A stretch of DNA of 57,084 nucleotides from Phoronis australis (GCA_002633005.1 NMRA01000381.1:1-57084), one strand, 5' to 3'; positions 1 through 12,268 are shown, counted from the stretch's first letter. Notes: a model not told the origin generated them from the letters alone. Numbers and translations are program-made.

Positions 1-1841
1 AACTGTTCCATGACAGGTCAAAGGAAACTGCAGCACTGCTAGAGAATACGGTAAAGGTGGTTAAAATGCAAAAAAATCTAGGTGACATAAAATTTTTCTT
101 TAATTAATGTAAGAATGCATAAAAAATCTGAAAATTTCTAGTTATCATCTCACCACAGAAAGACAATTTTAGGTAAATGAACTGTTTCAAAAACTTGAAT
201 TACAAGAACGACGCAGATCGTTGAAATGCACCTATGACTGCACCGCAGACAGTGTGCTTCTAAGGGTGTTTTAGTTTCATAAAAATGGCCACTAGATGGT
301 ACAGAATGTGTTGAAGGCATTGCTGTCTCCCTGATACAAAGGTATTTGCCATATTTCATGAAAATCTGGTAAGGAACTCAACGATACAGAGGTAAAAATA
401 AAAAATACAAGAGCAACGCGGAGCGTTGAAATGCGCCCACAATTGCACCGCATACGGTATCCTTCTAGGGTTGTTCATTGGTACCATAAAGTGGCCAGTA
501 GAGGGCATACTTTGCAAAATGGAAAGGCATGGTCATTGTCTCCTCAATAGGCTAGGGGCAAAATGTGAGTAATCTTCATAATACAAGCACATCCTATACA
601 CCAGTTGCTTAAAGCACCACAGAAACATAGAATTAAAAACAAATTTACCAACATACGAGATTAGCACAGCATTAGAATGCCAGAAACAAATTTCTACTTG
701 GAACTTTTCCTTCACAGTCACGAAGTAACACAAAGTATACACCTGAAGACCTATGAAAATACAGAGGTCAATGTAAAATACTAAAATTGCCACTAGAGGC
801 AAATAATAAAATTGCCACTAGAGGCATACCGGTAGTCAGAATCATCCTAAAGTCGTCATCGTCCGTTGTCAACATCACATAAATACACTTGCTAAACTTA
901 GTAAAGATCCTGCCATACCAAATTTCATGAAAATCCAATAAGGACTTGTGAAGATACAAAGGTAAGCGTAAAAAAATTAAAATTGCCACTAGCGGGCACA
1001 CCGGTAGTCGGATCCATCCAAAAGTCGTCATCTTCCGTTGTTAACATCATATAAATATACTTACACAATTTGTAAAGATCCTGCGAACGGTTTAGGAGAT
1101 AGAGCCATAGGCGCAAAAAAAACAAAACTACCACTAGGAGGCGCCACAGTAGTCGAAATCGTCGGAAAATCATCGCCAACCGTCCTCTACATAGCAAGCA
1201 CATACATGCCAATTTTCACAATCATCCTTTGAGCTGTTTGGTTGATAGAGGGGTGGAAGCACAAAAACAGACTCGAAAACAGTAAAAATGGCCACTAGGT
1301 GGCGCAAACTATGTCGAATCCATCTGAAAACGGCAGGATAGCGTCATCTCACTACTAGGTGCCTACATACCAAATTTCATAAAAATCCGTTCGGGACTTT
1401 TGAAGATACAAAGGTAAGCGTAAAAAACTAAAATTGCCACTAGGGGGCACACCGGTAGTCGGATCCGTCCGATAGTTCGCACATGCCGTCCCATTCATGA
1501 ATGGAACATATGTGCCAAATTTCATGAACGTATGTAAAAGGGTTTTGGAGATAGAGCAGCGGACGCCGGATGCCAGACGCCGGACGGACGCCGCCCGGAC
1601 GGACCGACGGACGGACGGACAGAGATGACGGCATAATGCGTCCACATATAAATATGTGGGCACATAAAAATTACCATCAGGCACACAGCGTTAGTCAAAG
1701 CCGTACAAAAACTGTGAATAAAATGTCACTCATGCATTAATCAAAAGCTTTAGTTTCAACTAAGCCTTACAATTGTCAATCAGCCAATTGGTCACTAGGA
1801 TCTTTCCATGTTAAACTTGGTGACCAAGAAGAGTCTCTTAC
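1..1841. repeat. REV3L intron filled by interspersed repeat family R1 (about 150-bp units)
   Basis: At least seven diverged units run from about 200 to 1690. Each has a block like GCCACTAGGGGGCACACCGG and a block like CCAAATTTCATGAAAATCC, with runs such as AGGACTTxTGAAGATACAAAGG between them. One unit ends in a GGAC/GACG microsatellite (about 1560-1625). Relatives occur at 39.9-40.6 kb and 54.7-55.9 kb. No exon is visible here. The units carry matches to the CTCF core motif (see findings). Confidence 0.75.
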
Positions 1842-2112
1842 CTGTTAATAACTGGTGTATGTGTACTCTCAGTGTCAGCTCCACCTGTTGTCAACTGACT
1901 TTCCTGCAGAAAGTCCCACACCTGCTGACTCATCTCCAAGTTTTCCCCATCGTCCTCATCATTGCCGTCATCATCACCATCGTCAACAGGAAGTGAATGG
2001 AGTATACTGTCGTTGTCAGGGTTGGACAGTTGTGAAATCTGGGATGAGTCTGTAGCCATGTCTACAGCCAACTCATTCATCACTTCAATCAACGACTGAT
2101 TTTGCGTGTCTT
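1842..2112 (-). CDS. REV3L: REV3L exon 11, acidic linker
   Basis: A 271-nt exon beginning EDTQNQSLIEVMNELAVDMA with an Asp/Glu-rich run near its middle (DDGDDDGNDEDDGEN). Phase 1 in, phase 2 out, donor GTAAGA. This is the last REV3L exon in the window; the next exon lies beyond position 1. Confidence 0.85.
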
Positions 2113-5100
2113 CTGAAATTTGGAAAGTACGGTACCGCAAGTAGGCACAAACCTATTAGCAAATCAGCTGCAAACTTACTCAACACCCTTTATCCAATCT
2201 CATCAACAGTTTACAGTTATCCCTCGGTAGGAGATTTTATATTTTTGTGAAACCCTGACATGGGTAAGGATATTATTGGACAGTAGAAGAAATTGGGTCA
2301 ACACTGCTGACATTACACAACACTAATATCAGGAAACAGCAATAATTGGGAATACACATTCAGTGTAACCAGAACAAAAGTGGAACATAGCTAACTATTG
2401 TGTTTGAATGTTCCCCTTTCTGTTAATAACTGACTGCACACTCAACAGTGGTTCAGACACTCACCAAGCAAATATTGGCTACCATGGAAACTCTGGCTTG
2501 ACGCCATCACTCTATAAACTGAGGCCTCGTCAACAAATGCTTCATCATCACTGGACTGTACTGGGCCTGAAGAAAATAACTATCACAAGATAACAGATCT
2601 CTCATTAGATAAGCAACAATGCGGTGAATTATACTATACTTCCTATGACATCATTGCACTTAGAAGTTACATTTCAACAAACCAAATATGTACCAGATCT
2701 CACATGGATTTCCTGCTAAAATGTCAATGGATCTTACGCACACTTACACAAGTCATGTTTTAACCTGCTTTGGTTTCACGTTTGGGTAAACTGCCGGTGA
2801 ATTGTTGGACAATGCTAGCTTCTATATTTCCTCCTGGCTAAGCACCTCAAAATAACAAAGTTTGGAATGTGTTCTAGAAAGTAACACGGACAAAATATGG
2901 CCTGTGTGTAAAAAGTATTGTAAAGTCTCTTCGATATACACTTTGCACATCTCTGACTTACGCCACAAATTTCAATAACTTTCAATTTACCTTTAGTGTT
3001 GAGACTTTCTGCAACATTTGAAGACTGAAGTGCACTCAATGATGGTTCTTTATCAGTCTCACCTTTAGCTCTGGAATAAAAGTGAATAATTGCAAGGGAA
3101 GACTGAAATCTGAAAACAAAGCTCAAGTGTATAATACCTATACATCACATATACATTATGTATACATTACGTATACAGTAAGTATACACTATGCATACAG
3201 TATGAATCAGTAGTATACTTCAATTGACTGAAAATACAATTATAGTGACAGTCATAAAACGGGATGAAGATAACAAACATGCAACATTACTTTGTGAAGC
3301 AAAATATTTACCAGAAATGGCATGTACGAATGTTCAACTTTGTCATTTCACATGGCTATGAATCTGACGCACAACTTAAAAACTGGAAATTCCAATAAAC
3401 TTTAGTATGATATCAAAGTCACAAAAAGGGTTTTCAGGGCCCAGAGTCCATTTATCTCTAGTATGAACTCAATACAAGTACTCTGTGCTTGAAAACGCTA
3501 TGGTGTACATGGACGACTGTCTAACCCTAGTTAGCACTTGATGTCTTTATTCTGTTGTTTAGTGACGACGTATCAGCCACTATCATAACAAAAACAGATG
3601 CCGAGTACCTCGAGAATATTTGCTGCAAAACATTTGCTAATCTATAAATTTATCCTCTACATTTTGAGGCTTGCTTTCAATCTTGATTTTTTATGATGGT
3701 TGCTGAATCATTCACACACCAAAAAGCATGTTGCAATGGACCTGCATTTTAACCTTTGGTGCACAGAAGTGACTACTGTTGTTTATCATCATACTGTTCA
3801 CACGTAACTATGTTAACTGTGATATCACTGGATGTTTATGAGCTCTCAGACTTCCCACAATGCATTTGAAAAACGACAGCAGCCCCGTAGATAAAATCTA
3901 TGGAATTAAAAGAGCGGCTGATTGACTTACACAGACTCCTTATAAACACTCAAGATTTGACAAAGTCTCTGCTTCAAATACACTTCACTGTCTGTTGTGC
4001 CAATGTAGGTTCTTTCTGAAATCAAACCAAAAGCGTGTTTCAAACAGCCCAAGCAGTTTCCTGGTGTTCAAAAATAAACATTTTAGCTAGAAACAGGTTA
4101 TTAATAAAAACAGGGCAGTACTATCAGCTTCCCAGAATGGTGGAGACAAGTTTAAATTTGTGGTATGAAGGTCTTTCAGAGTACAGTTGAACACTAAATT
4201 AACAATAGACATGGGCAGAGTCAGAAAAAACGATGAAAGCATAGACTTTTCTTAAGGCACTATAGTTATGGAGACATCAGGTTTTTTTACAAAGCACTCC
4301 ATTTGAAAAAAGAAACTTTTCAACATTTACTTAGAGTACACTTGAGACAATATTGTCATCACAATGCCGTACACCGTAGCCCTACCTTGGGAGTCTGGAG
4401 GGATCAGCTGGCTTGAGTCTCCCATCTCCCTGCACCTGTTTCTCTCTTCCTCCCAAAGGGCTACTAATCCTGGGTTGGTACCAAGATTAGCTAAAATAAA
4501 ATTTGTCATTGTGACATTAATATGTAATGTAGCTTATTACTATTTTGTAAGACCAGAAGCTGATTTACCACATGATCTCAGCAATGTTGGGCAACAATTA
4601 CCAAAATTGAATTTTTTTCAGTTTTCAAAAGCAGAAGACATTGATATGAATGCCCATGTTGAAACATTGTCTTACAGCAGCTGTAGCATAGAACAGAAAC
4701 TATGAGGCATTTATTTTGTGCTGCTAATCATTTGTTTTATGGAAAAATGGAAACATGAAACTTCACTTGTTAAACACATTGTTTCTTAAACTGGTGTGAG
4801 TTCAGTGTAACATCTTCATGCCCACCAGTCTTTTTACTCTATTAAAACAAGCACCAATCTGGGTAAGGAAGAGGTGCTTTCATGGATAACTGAGAAACTC
4901 AAATGAGAATCTTGTACATGTGCTCAAGTGGAGGAGTTGAGCCCGTGTCCTTCAGTTGAGCCCGTGTCCTTCAGTTGAGCCCGTGTCCCTCAGTTGAGCC
5001 CGTGTCCTTCAGTTGAGCCCGTGTCCGTCAGTTGAGCACGTGTCGTTCAGTTGAGCACCAAATAGCTTAACCATTAGACCACTGAGTATCAAATCAGTCC

Positions 5101-8100
5101 ACAAAAGAAAGGTCCACTTTGGCCATCTCTACGTCTTGTTGTTTTCCCTTCTTTTCCATAACATATACAATCAATGCAGTCAGTTTCTCACCGTGTACAT
5201 CCAATTTGTTGAGTATGTCAGCCGCCACTCCGTCCACTTCTAACTCACACACGCTGTGTCTTGTTTCGTTCAAAATAAGATCACTAAAAATACAATTACA
5301 ACCAGTAGAACAGTCAAGGTCATTCAAGATCAGTGAACTTCAAACATGAAAAATCATGAGTAGGAGACAGGTGACATCTAGGATTCACAAATCAAAAGCT
5401 ATGAGATCTTTACTGTCAAGAGCATGACGGAGGTCACTCCCGAGTGACCATTTTATCTAGACTTCCAGAACAGTACTCTAACAGTAAGACCTAAACAGGC
5501 TCAAAACTAGGCACTCAAATAAAGTCTAAGCAGCTGACTGGTTAAGACCCACAGCAAGACAACTACCATTGTGTTAAGATATCACCCACAGTCATGAAGG
5601 ACTCTAACAGCAAGTCTGTGTATTTAGCCACATATACACATAAAGCAGAAAGTCAGCAGAACTTTGTTTGGTACTTTATCAACTTGCCCTTTAATTGGGT
5701 CATGTGACCATGTCTTCTTAGAAATTAGCAAAAAAAGAATTTAAAGTACATTAATATTTATCATTCATATTGAACAATTTTAATATGACATAAATGTTCA
5801 AGATGAAATCTCACATATGCTGATACAGTTGCCTAAATTACCATGATTCCATTTTCATTGTATGAAAATTTAGATTTTTTTCATAAAAATCATACAATTT
5901 CAATTTTTCATAGCCCCCCATGCATTAGTGAAGACCCTGTTATTGTGAACTTGTAAACATAACATCACATTCCTGTGGACTACATTGATTTCCTTTCTAA
6001 TTTGGCACAAAAACAAATGACATCATTTGAATAAATTTACCTTCTTGTTGGTTCACACACACACAAACACAACAAACAGTATATTTACCATTTCCAAAAA
6101 GAACCTTTACACGGGTTTCACTTAAAGATATATGTATTTCATAAAGGCTTGTCCCAGCACATTAGTCTCTGGCAATAACTCACATTTCTTTTAAATTTGC
6201 TACTTCGTTGCTGCAAAATGTTGGACTTGTTCTTAAATTCTATCCATCACAACACAACAAACAAACCTGGGTATGTTGGAAGGCGTCCATTTTTGGTGAC
6301 TTGATTTATTAGTTGTATTCTCATCAGAAATATCAAACAAATCTGAGCCAAAAGACGCATCGTGATGATCACCTGAAATCCAATTGTAGAATTAAGGCCA
6401 TCGCCGTGACTTGCCAAATCACATCAACATGACCCTTCTCCTCACACTGGCTAGCTTGAGACACATAAAGAAAACCATGGGAAATAAACACAATTAAGCA
6501 TTGACAATACAAAAATAAAATGCAGTTTTGAAATTAAATCTACGATGCACAACCCACCTCCACAAATGAGCTGGCTTGTAATATATTATGATTATTCTGG
6601 GTAGACTTCTTAATGACTGAGCAACAGTTTTCAGTACAGCTACTGAGGAAATACAGCAGAACTACAGATACAATAGGTATAATAGTCATAACTCAAAGGT
6701 AAATATACTTACCTTGCAATGTATCACTTCTAAATTTGACCGTAGCAAAATTGATGACGTTCATTCCATAGAGATTGTAGTCAATGAAAAACTGGAGAGC
6801 GTACGGAATATGCGATTCATGGGGCTGAAATAACTTGTTCATGACAGCTCCACCAAGCAAGAGGTCAGCTACCCTGTAGATGAACAGTAAAATTCATCAA
6901 TGACACATTGAATCACTGGTAGAGGTGTGATAGTGGCATCTATGGCAGTCAATGGCATAGATGATGATTTAGCAGGCATGAATTCACTTGATAATATAAA
7001 AATATTAATAACGATAATGCAGTGAACAGGTGATCCCTAAAGACTTTTCCATAACAAAGACAGGTATTATGTATGTATGTATGTATTCATGTATGTTTGT
7101 ATGTAAACTATGTACCTTCATGTAAAATCAAATTTTGACTGATGCATTACACTAAAAGACAACATAGTAAAGATCCAATGCACTTTACTTTATTGTGTCA
7201 ATAAATTAAAACGGCGTCGGTTCTTTTCATGAATATGTTTGGGTGGCTATCAATTTTATTACAGCCAATAGATGTCAATAATCAGAGTGTGGTGTTGAAC
7301 ATACTTGGATAGCTAACAATCTTATTAAATCCAATAGATGTCACTTAATCACTGTGTGGTGTTGAATCTTATTACATACTGTAACAACAGATGTCACTTA
7401 ATCACAGTGTGGTGTTAATGCTCATTACACCCAATAGATGTCCCTTAATCACAGTGTGGTGTTAATGCTCATTACATACTGTAACAATAGATGTCACTTA
7501 ATCACTCTGTGGTGTTTAATCTCCTCAGATACAGTAACAATAGATGTCACTTAATCACTGTGTGGTGTTGATCAAGCTGTAAAACAAGCAATTGCTTACT
7601 TTTTCACCAAAAGTGGATTGTAGAGATAAATCTTCAGGAACTGCTGTTCACTTGGATGATAACCGTAGAATGGTCTGCAAAGTCCAGATAACAATTACAG
7701 AATAGACAACAACAAGAAACTTAGCATGGGTGGCAGTTTGTTTTGGGAAAAAATTAAGGAATGTTCGAGCAAGCCTTCATAATGACCCATTGATATGGTG
7801 AAATTCCATCAATTTCATATAAAGACAATTGTCGCAATCAACTTTTCTTCATTTTTCACAAGTTTCCAACTTAGTTTAGAATGCTTGTAATTTTTCAAAA
7901 CACTGTCAGATGCAGAACTTGAAACATTCGCTTATCCACCCTATTATGCCCTATTAAGAGATTTACACAAAATGGTGGGCAATTACAACAATCTAAGCCA
8001 GACTCCAATTCTTTATGGGTCCTATGTTCACCTGGTTACAACCAATCACATTGCAGCACACTCATCATCAACATGTTAAGTTGCCACAAAGTGACAGATG

Positions 8101-9979
8101 AACTAAAGACTAGTGAAGACTTCAAAAATATGGACATGTTTCAGTGAAGACTTCAAAAATATGGACATGTTTCAGTGAAGACTTCAAAAATATGGACAAG
8201 TTTCAGTGAAGACTTCAAAAATATGGACATGTTTCAGTGAAGACTTCAAAAATATGGACATGTTTCAGTGAAGACTTCAAAAATATGGACATGTTTCAGT
8301 GAAGACTTCAAAAATATGGACATGTTTCAGTGAAGACTTCAAAAATATGGACATGTTTCAGTGAAGACTTCAAAAATATGGACATGTTTCAGTGAAGACT
8401 TCAAAAATATGGACATGTTTCAGTGAAGACTTCAAAAATATGGACATGTTTCAGTGAAGACTTCAAAAATATGGACATGTTTCAGTGAAGACTTCAAAAA
8501 TATGGACATGTTTCAGTGAAGACTTCAAAAATATGGACATGTTTCAGTGAAGACTTCAAAAATATGGACATGTTTCAGTGAAGACTTCAAAAATATGGAC
8601 ANATTATCTCTAATAGTTGACGGTTAGATATATCTGTAGTCTTCGGGCTCGTCTCACTTCTAGGCATATAGGACGAAATGCTTCGAGTCACTGACCTGTC
8701 ACTGGCTGAAGGTGTTGTTGTCTTTCTAGACCCAGGCATTATCGCTAATATTTATATGACTACCACAGATACATGTTCAGGAGGCTCCTGATTTATATGA
8801 CTACCACAGATACGTGTTCAGGAGGCTCAACACTTTTTTAACAAACACAAATGTTGCCAAAAATATTCAAGATAATGGCTTCAGTGATCTCAATTAAACA
8901 TCAGATGAAGCTAAAACAAAATTACAGTTTCCAGTTACTGTTTTATCTCTCAGCTATTGTTAGCGCACACTTACACCTTGAATTTTGTTCGGCGATCTGG
9001 TTAAATTGCCAAGTCACCACAAAGTTGCCACGCACACAACCGAGTGAGCACATACTTAAAGTACCACAAGAAGTAAAAAGACGGGATTCCAAATTGTCTG
9101 GCAAAAATCAGAAGGGGTCACCCATGACTTGTGCACAGATGAAGTGTTATGGTTGTCAGTTTTGGCGTTAGATAGGAGGCGAGCATACATGGAATTCTGG
9201 GCCCTAGAAGCACGGGAGACACTTCTAATTTTCTGTTAGGCTAAAAAATGCCATTCACGTGAGCTTGTGTGCTCTAGCAAATGTCCCACTTAGTTCGCCG
9301 GTACTTCCAATTCAGGTACCATGTTTTTATCATTTTTGCCAACTTTATGCAGTTTCTAGGGGCCAGGACCTTCGAAACTTGGCATGCAGGGTTTCCTTGT
9401 TTTGGCGACCTAGAAATCTTACCAGGTCACATTTGGTGACTTGACATAACGCTAAGCATTGAACCCTGCTGGCCTATTTTGCAATAACCAGCAGCACCAA
9501 CAGTTTTACTCACACTCCTGTAACTATGCTGATCTTATACACATGCTGTTTGTTGGAGGTTGGCTTGCCAAAAGCTATATTCACGGCCTTGTCTACACTG
9601 GCAGCGAACTGTCGGAGGTAGAGTTCAGCTGGTTGACTGCCATCGTAGGGGACGTATAGGTATGGAAACACACCATGGACATGAATGCATGCCTTCTGAC
9701 CTGTATGAATATAACAAGTACAAAAAACAGATAATGGGCACCATCAATTATTTTTTACAAAAGAAAACTTAAATGTTGGACTATGAATAATTAACTATCA
9801 TACAAACAGATTTCCTGTTTTAAAAATTGTTGCTACACACCGGCAAGACTGGGTCCAAATATTCGGATGACTGGAACCTGGGTGACTTCGCTTCCTCTGA
9901 AATTTGACCACATAACGTCAAGATCAGTGACCGGCGTGGCTAAGTAGTGGTCAGTAGTTACAATACGAGCAGAGAACAT
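1842..9979 (-). CDS. REV3L: REV3L, DNA polymerase zeta catalytic subunit, N-terminal part (11 exons; 3' end off the left edge)
   Basis: REV3L is the B-family polymerase that extends from mismatched or damaged primer ends during translesion synthesis, with REV7 and POLD2/3, in the nucleus. Exons (minus strand): 9841-9979, 9514-9700, 7600-7674, 6713-6873, 6267-6372, 5192-5283, 4386-4490, 3931-4015, 2991-3070, 2465-2566, 1842-2112. All junctions are GT-AG and every phase agrees, giving 467 codons plus 2 nt. The protein starts MFSARIVTTDHYLATP and continues with HVHGVFPYLYVPYDG, PFYGYH, NPLLVKK, FIDYNLYGMN and CELEVDGVAADILNKLD. These are the conserved blocks of the REV3L N-terminal (exonuclease-like, NTD) region. 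The later exons are acidic and low-complexity, as in the start of the long REV3L linker. The giant linker exon and polymerase motifs are outside the window. The start at 9979 matches the family start exactly. Family assignment is near certain. Confidence 0.96.
2465..2566 (-). CDS. REV3L: REV3L exon 10
   Basis: Encodes PVQSSDDEAFVDEASVYRVM and then ASSQSFHGSQYLL, similar in character to the S-x-D-EAL block in vertebrate REV3L. Acceptor TTCTTCAG, strong donor GTGAGT at 2464, phase 1-1. A GTAGCC donor at 2480 is a weaker alternative. Confidence 0.78.
2991..3070 (-). CDS. REV3L: REV3L exon 9
   Basis: Poorly conserved linker exon (AKGETDKEPSLSALQSSN). It is called from phase fit (2 in, 1 out), a TTTTATTCCAG acceptor and a GTAAAT donor. 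Confidence 0.75.
3931..4015 (-). CDS. REV3L: REV3L exon 8
   Basis: Encodes ERTYIGTTDSEVYLKQRLCQ and a short helix. It matches the position of the family's ESEKKFQKRL helix. Phase 1 in, phase 2 out, donor GTAAGT at 3930. Confidence 0.85.
4386..4490 (-). CDS. REV3L: REV3L exon 7
   Basis: Encodes ANLGTNPGLVALWEEERNRC and a Ser/Pro/Gln tail (SSQLIPPDSQ), aligning with the vertebrate NPGL-x-A-[IL]-WE block. Phase 1-1. Donor GTAGGG. Confidence 0.93.
4936..5057. repeat. 19-bp tandem repeat, about 6 copies
   Basis: Unit GTTGAGCCCGTGTCCTTCA in direct tandem, the last copies diverging (CACGTGTCGTTCA). It lies in the REV3L intron between exons 6 and 7. Confidence 0.9.
5192..5283 (-). CDS. REV3L: REV3L exon 6
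   Basis: Encodes SDLILNETRHSV and then CELEVDGVAADILNKLDVH, a signature of REV3L. Phase 2 in, phase 1 out, donor GTGAGA. Confidence 0.95.
6267..6372 (-). CDS. REV3L: REV3L exon 5
   Basis: Phase 1 in, phase 2 out. Less conserved, Ser/Asp-rich. It ends KWTPSNIP, which joins to SDLIL of exon 6, matching the family IPSxLIL block. The donor GTTTGT is weak but the phase fits. Confidence 0.88.
6713..6873 (-). CDS. REV3L: REV3L exon 4
   Basis: Phase 2 in, phase 1 out. Encodes VADLLLGGAVMNKLFQPHES followed by HIPY and FIDYNLYGMNVIN, among the best conserved REV3L N-terminal blocks. Donor GTAAGT. Confidence 0.95.
7266..7572. repeat. Diverged tandem repeat, about 6 copies of a 45-65 bp unit
   Basis: Recurring core AATAGATGTCACTTAATCAC followed by xGTGTGGTGTT, with variable spacers (TACTGTAACAATAG or GCTCATTACACCC). 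It lies in REV3L intron 3, close to exon 3. Confidence 0.85.
7600..7674 (-). CDS. REV3L: REV3L exon 3
   Basis: A 75-nt exon in phase 2-2 encoding PFYGYHPSEQQFLKIYLYNP. Acceptor TTTGCAG, donor GTAAGC. It continues exon 2 directly (…TGV-PFYGYH…). Confidence 0.94.
8112..8601. repeat. 31-bp tandem array, about 16 copies, ending at an N
   Basis: The unit starts AGTGAAGACTTCAAAAATAT and continues GGACATGTTTC. Copies are nearly identical (one has ACAAG for ACATG). The array stops at an N (8602), so true copy number is unknown. It lies in REV3L intron 2. Confidence 0.95.
8603..8829 (-). mobile_element. Possible 5' end of a retroelement ORF, cut by the gap at 8602
   Basis: On the minus strand an ORF opens at 8739 (MPGSRKTTTPSASDRSVTRS…) and stays open for 45 codons, ending LLEI where it meets the N. 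Just upstream, a 38-bp leader containing GACTACCACAGATACxTGTT (plus-strand sense) is present twice in tandem (8749-8829). A doubled leader before a Ser/Thr-rich, basic ORF start resembles a non-LTR retrotransposon 5' end. The family is not recognised, and the ORF could also be a host exon. Confidence 0.35.
9514..9700 (-). CDS. REV3L: REV3L exon 2
   Basis: Enters in phase 1 and leaves in phase 2 with a consensus GTGAGT donor. It contains the hallmark HVHGVFPYLYVPYDG stretch and a helix ending QHVYKISIVTGV, which aligns with the vertebrate REV3L N-terminus. Confidence 0.95.
9841..9979 (-). CDS. REV3L: REV3L exon 1 (coding), start codon
   Basis: Encodes residues 1-47 from ATG 9979-9977. The acceptor lies just upstream (TTCCAG ending at 10005), so a 5'UTR intron precedes it. 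The donor is GTGTGT at 9840, phase 1. Between acceptor and start there is a 3-codon upstream ORF (ATG GAC CAG TGA), out of frame with the main start. Confidence 0.93.
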
Positions 9980-11096
9980 GCTTTGCTCACTCACTGGTCC
10001 ATCTGGAACAATATACACAATTTCACAATGAAATCACTATAATTTGCCAGCAATCTTTTTTGTATGCATAATTCATTGAAGACATGACGTTATTCAGTTT
10101 TACGAGTTTAATTTCGGTTCTTGTTCTTTCAAACTCCCTAAAAAGAGATCTTGTCTCAACCTCACAATAGTGCAATAAAAATCCAATCCACATCAGTAGA
10201 CAACATAATATACAAAGTGATATTTCCAGACGCATATTTCATCTTCAGGCTTGCATTTACTACTAGTTCACAGTAAAGACGCTATACTCACTTATATGCA
10301 GCAAGAGCCTGCCAACGATGCCAAAGCAAAGGGTTTCAAAAAGATCATGCCAATAAAAGTAACACATTTTTGTATACATTTGCATTAAATTTGGATGGTG
10401 TTCTGGTCAATGTTTCAGTGTCAGATTCAATAAACAAGTTAGAGGGTTTTCTCAGTGATGCTATAGCTATGACTACTAATGAGGTTGGTAAAAATGATGA
10501 TCGTAACTATACCAGCAGGTACAAATGAGGGTGACAGAGATGATGCGTGGCTAGGACTAAGATAGGGCATCATATAACTTACCGTATGTAGATATCAGAA
10601 TTTAGCGCTCCTTAACTCCCAAAATGTGATTTGTGAGTTGACTGACAGAAAAATGCAACTAGTAATATCTGTCTAGAGTTCAATTCTTTGGCAAGTGCCA
10701 TTTTGAAAGTAAAAGATTTAGTTAAAATGACAAAAATAGACAAAAGGAAAAGGACTAACCATGTCAATTTCTTTTTGTAATTTGAAATTTGGACCAATGA
10801 CTACCAGACAGTACAGTTTAGAGACAAGTGGAAGCGAGGCAAGCACAACAGGCTAGGTCATAGGTCAACTTTATATGGATTACAATAGTAGTGAGGGGAG
10901 TATTACACATTGCAGAGTTCAGTAATGAGTCATTTAAACAGTTTGATTGGTTAGTCACGGGTACTACACCAATTTGGACCAAAGCTGTGTTGTGTATGCA
11001 TAGGCTGTGGTCCATGTTTTTGTAAATGATTTTTCTGTACAATAATTCTTCACTTATTTAGCACACAATACGTCACATCCCCTGGTGCAAATAGAG

Positions 11097-12262
11097 TAAA
11101 AATGGCCAGTTACTGACTTTGGCAAATAAGGGCTGTTCAAAAGAGATTTGATTGCAGTTGTACTTGTTTGAGCCCGAAAGATTTAAAAACATCAACAGCT
11201 TGTCCTTCTACCTGCAAAAGCCACTAATAACAACGTGACTTTGATGGTTTAATCAGTGCAAGGCATAATTCACCAACTGAAAAAGCTTCCACTGTATGGG
11301 GCGCTTATGGGATGGCCACAGTCTCTACTGGGGCCATTTGAGACGACAGTGCTGTCTATTATTTGTAGATGTTCTTGCTGATAATGAAAACAAGAGAGGT
11401 TCCTATCTTATTTCTGTAACATGTCCTTACATATTCAACCATCATCATCTCATGGCTCATCACTCTTTAAAGAGCTGATCATTGGTCCAACATCAGCAGC
11501 ACCTAGTAAAATGAACACTAGCATACCCGTAGTCATTACCAAGTGTATAAACAGTGGATAAAGACAGTGAACTCCTATAGGAAGCTTTTTGGTGAATTAT
11601 GTCTCACACTGATCAAAGCATCAGAGTCACAATATTGTAAGTATCTTTTGCATAATCAGAAGAACCCCTCAAGAGGCCGCTGTTGTGTGTAATTCTTTCA
11701 AACTTGAACAAATACTCCGGTAACGAAACTTTTTTCAAACAGTCCTTAACTGAGTTGCCCAAATCGGCAACTGGCCATTTTTACAAGTTGCGCATGCTTC
11801 TATTTTAATCGCGCCCAGTGGGGCGTAGGCGCATATAGGTGCAGCCAACCACCTTTTGGCATTTGAACGTAGCGCCTACGCACCGTAAGTTACATTCAGT
11901 GCTAAAGGTGATATGGGGAGCTCTAGGCGCCTACTTACCTCTAATTTTACCACTACAGCACTGCCCGCCAGGAGCATGCACAGGGTTAAAATGGCCACTT
12001 GCTGATTTGAGCAACTCAACGAAGGACTACTCGAAAAAAAGTTTGATCACGGGAGTCGTTGTTTCAGCTGGAAGGAATTAAAGACACCGATGGCCTCCTA
12101 AGGTGTCCCTCTATAAGCGCAAAGGGTACTTATAACAACGTGACTTTGATGTTTTATCAGTGTAAAGCATAATTCAACGAAAAGCTTCCGGCTTGTGAAG
12201 TCATAGGAGCTTCAGTGTCTCTACTGGGGCCAGCTAGAGGGGGTGGTCACTGTCTATCCCAA
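11097..12262. repeat. Composite foldback repeat: inverted arms plus a direct duplicate
   Basis: The segments 11097-11355 and 11990-12262 are diverged direct copies. Both contain AACAACGTGACTTTGATG, GCATAATTCA and GTCTCTACTGGGGCCA. The segment 11674-11781 is an inverted copy of 11984-12096 (GAGTTGCxCAAATCxGCAA against its complement). The spacer holds GCGTAGGCGC/GCGCCTACG inverted motifs. This looks like a non-autonomous palindromic DNA element with a second partial insertion. No transposase is seen. Confidence 0.6.
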
Positions 12263-12268
12263 CCATCA

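Larger units (their letters stand above)
2113..7599. other. REV3L introns 3-10, no other gene seen
   Basis: The introns at 2113-2464, 2567-2990, 3071-3930, 4016-4385, 4491-5191, 5284-6266, 6373-6712 and 6874-7599 are AT-rich and show no second gene. They hold two tandem arrays, listed separately, plus a small run of near-palindromic GTATAC-type repeats at about 3140-3205 and a TATG run at about 7070-7085. Confidence 0.6.

Noticed and set aside
8851-9171. 106-codon plus ORF in REV3L intron 2
   Set aside because: Antisense to the intron, no motif, no splice or promoter context.
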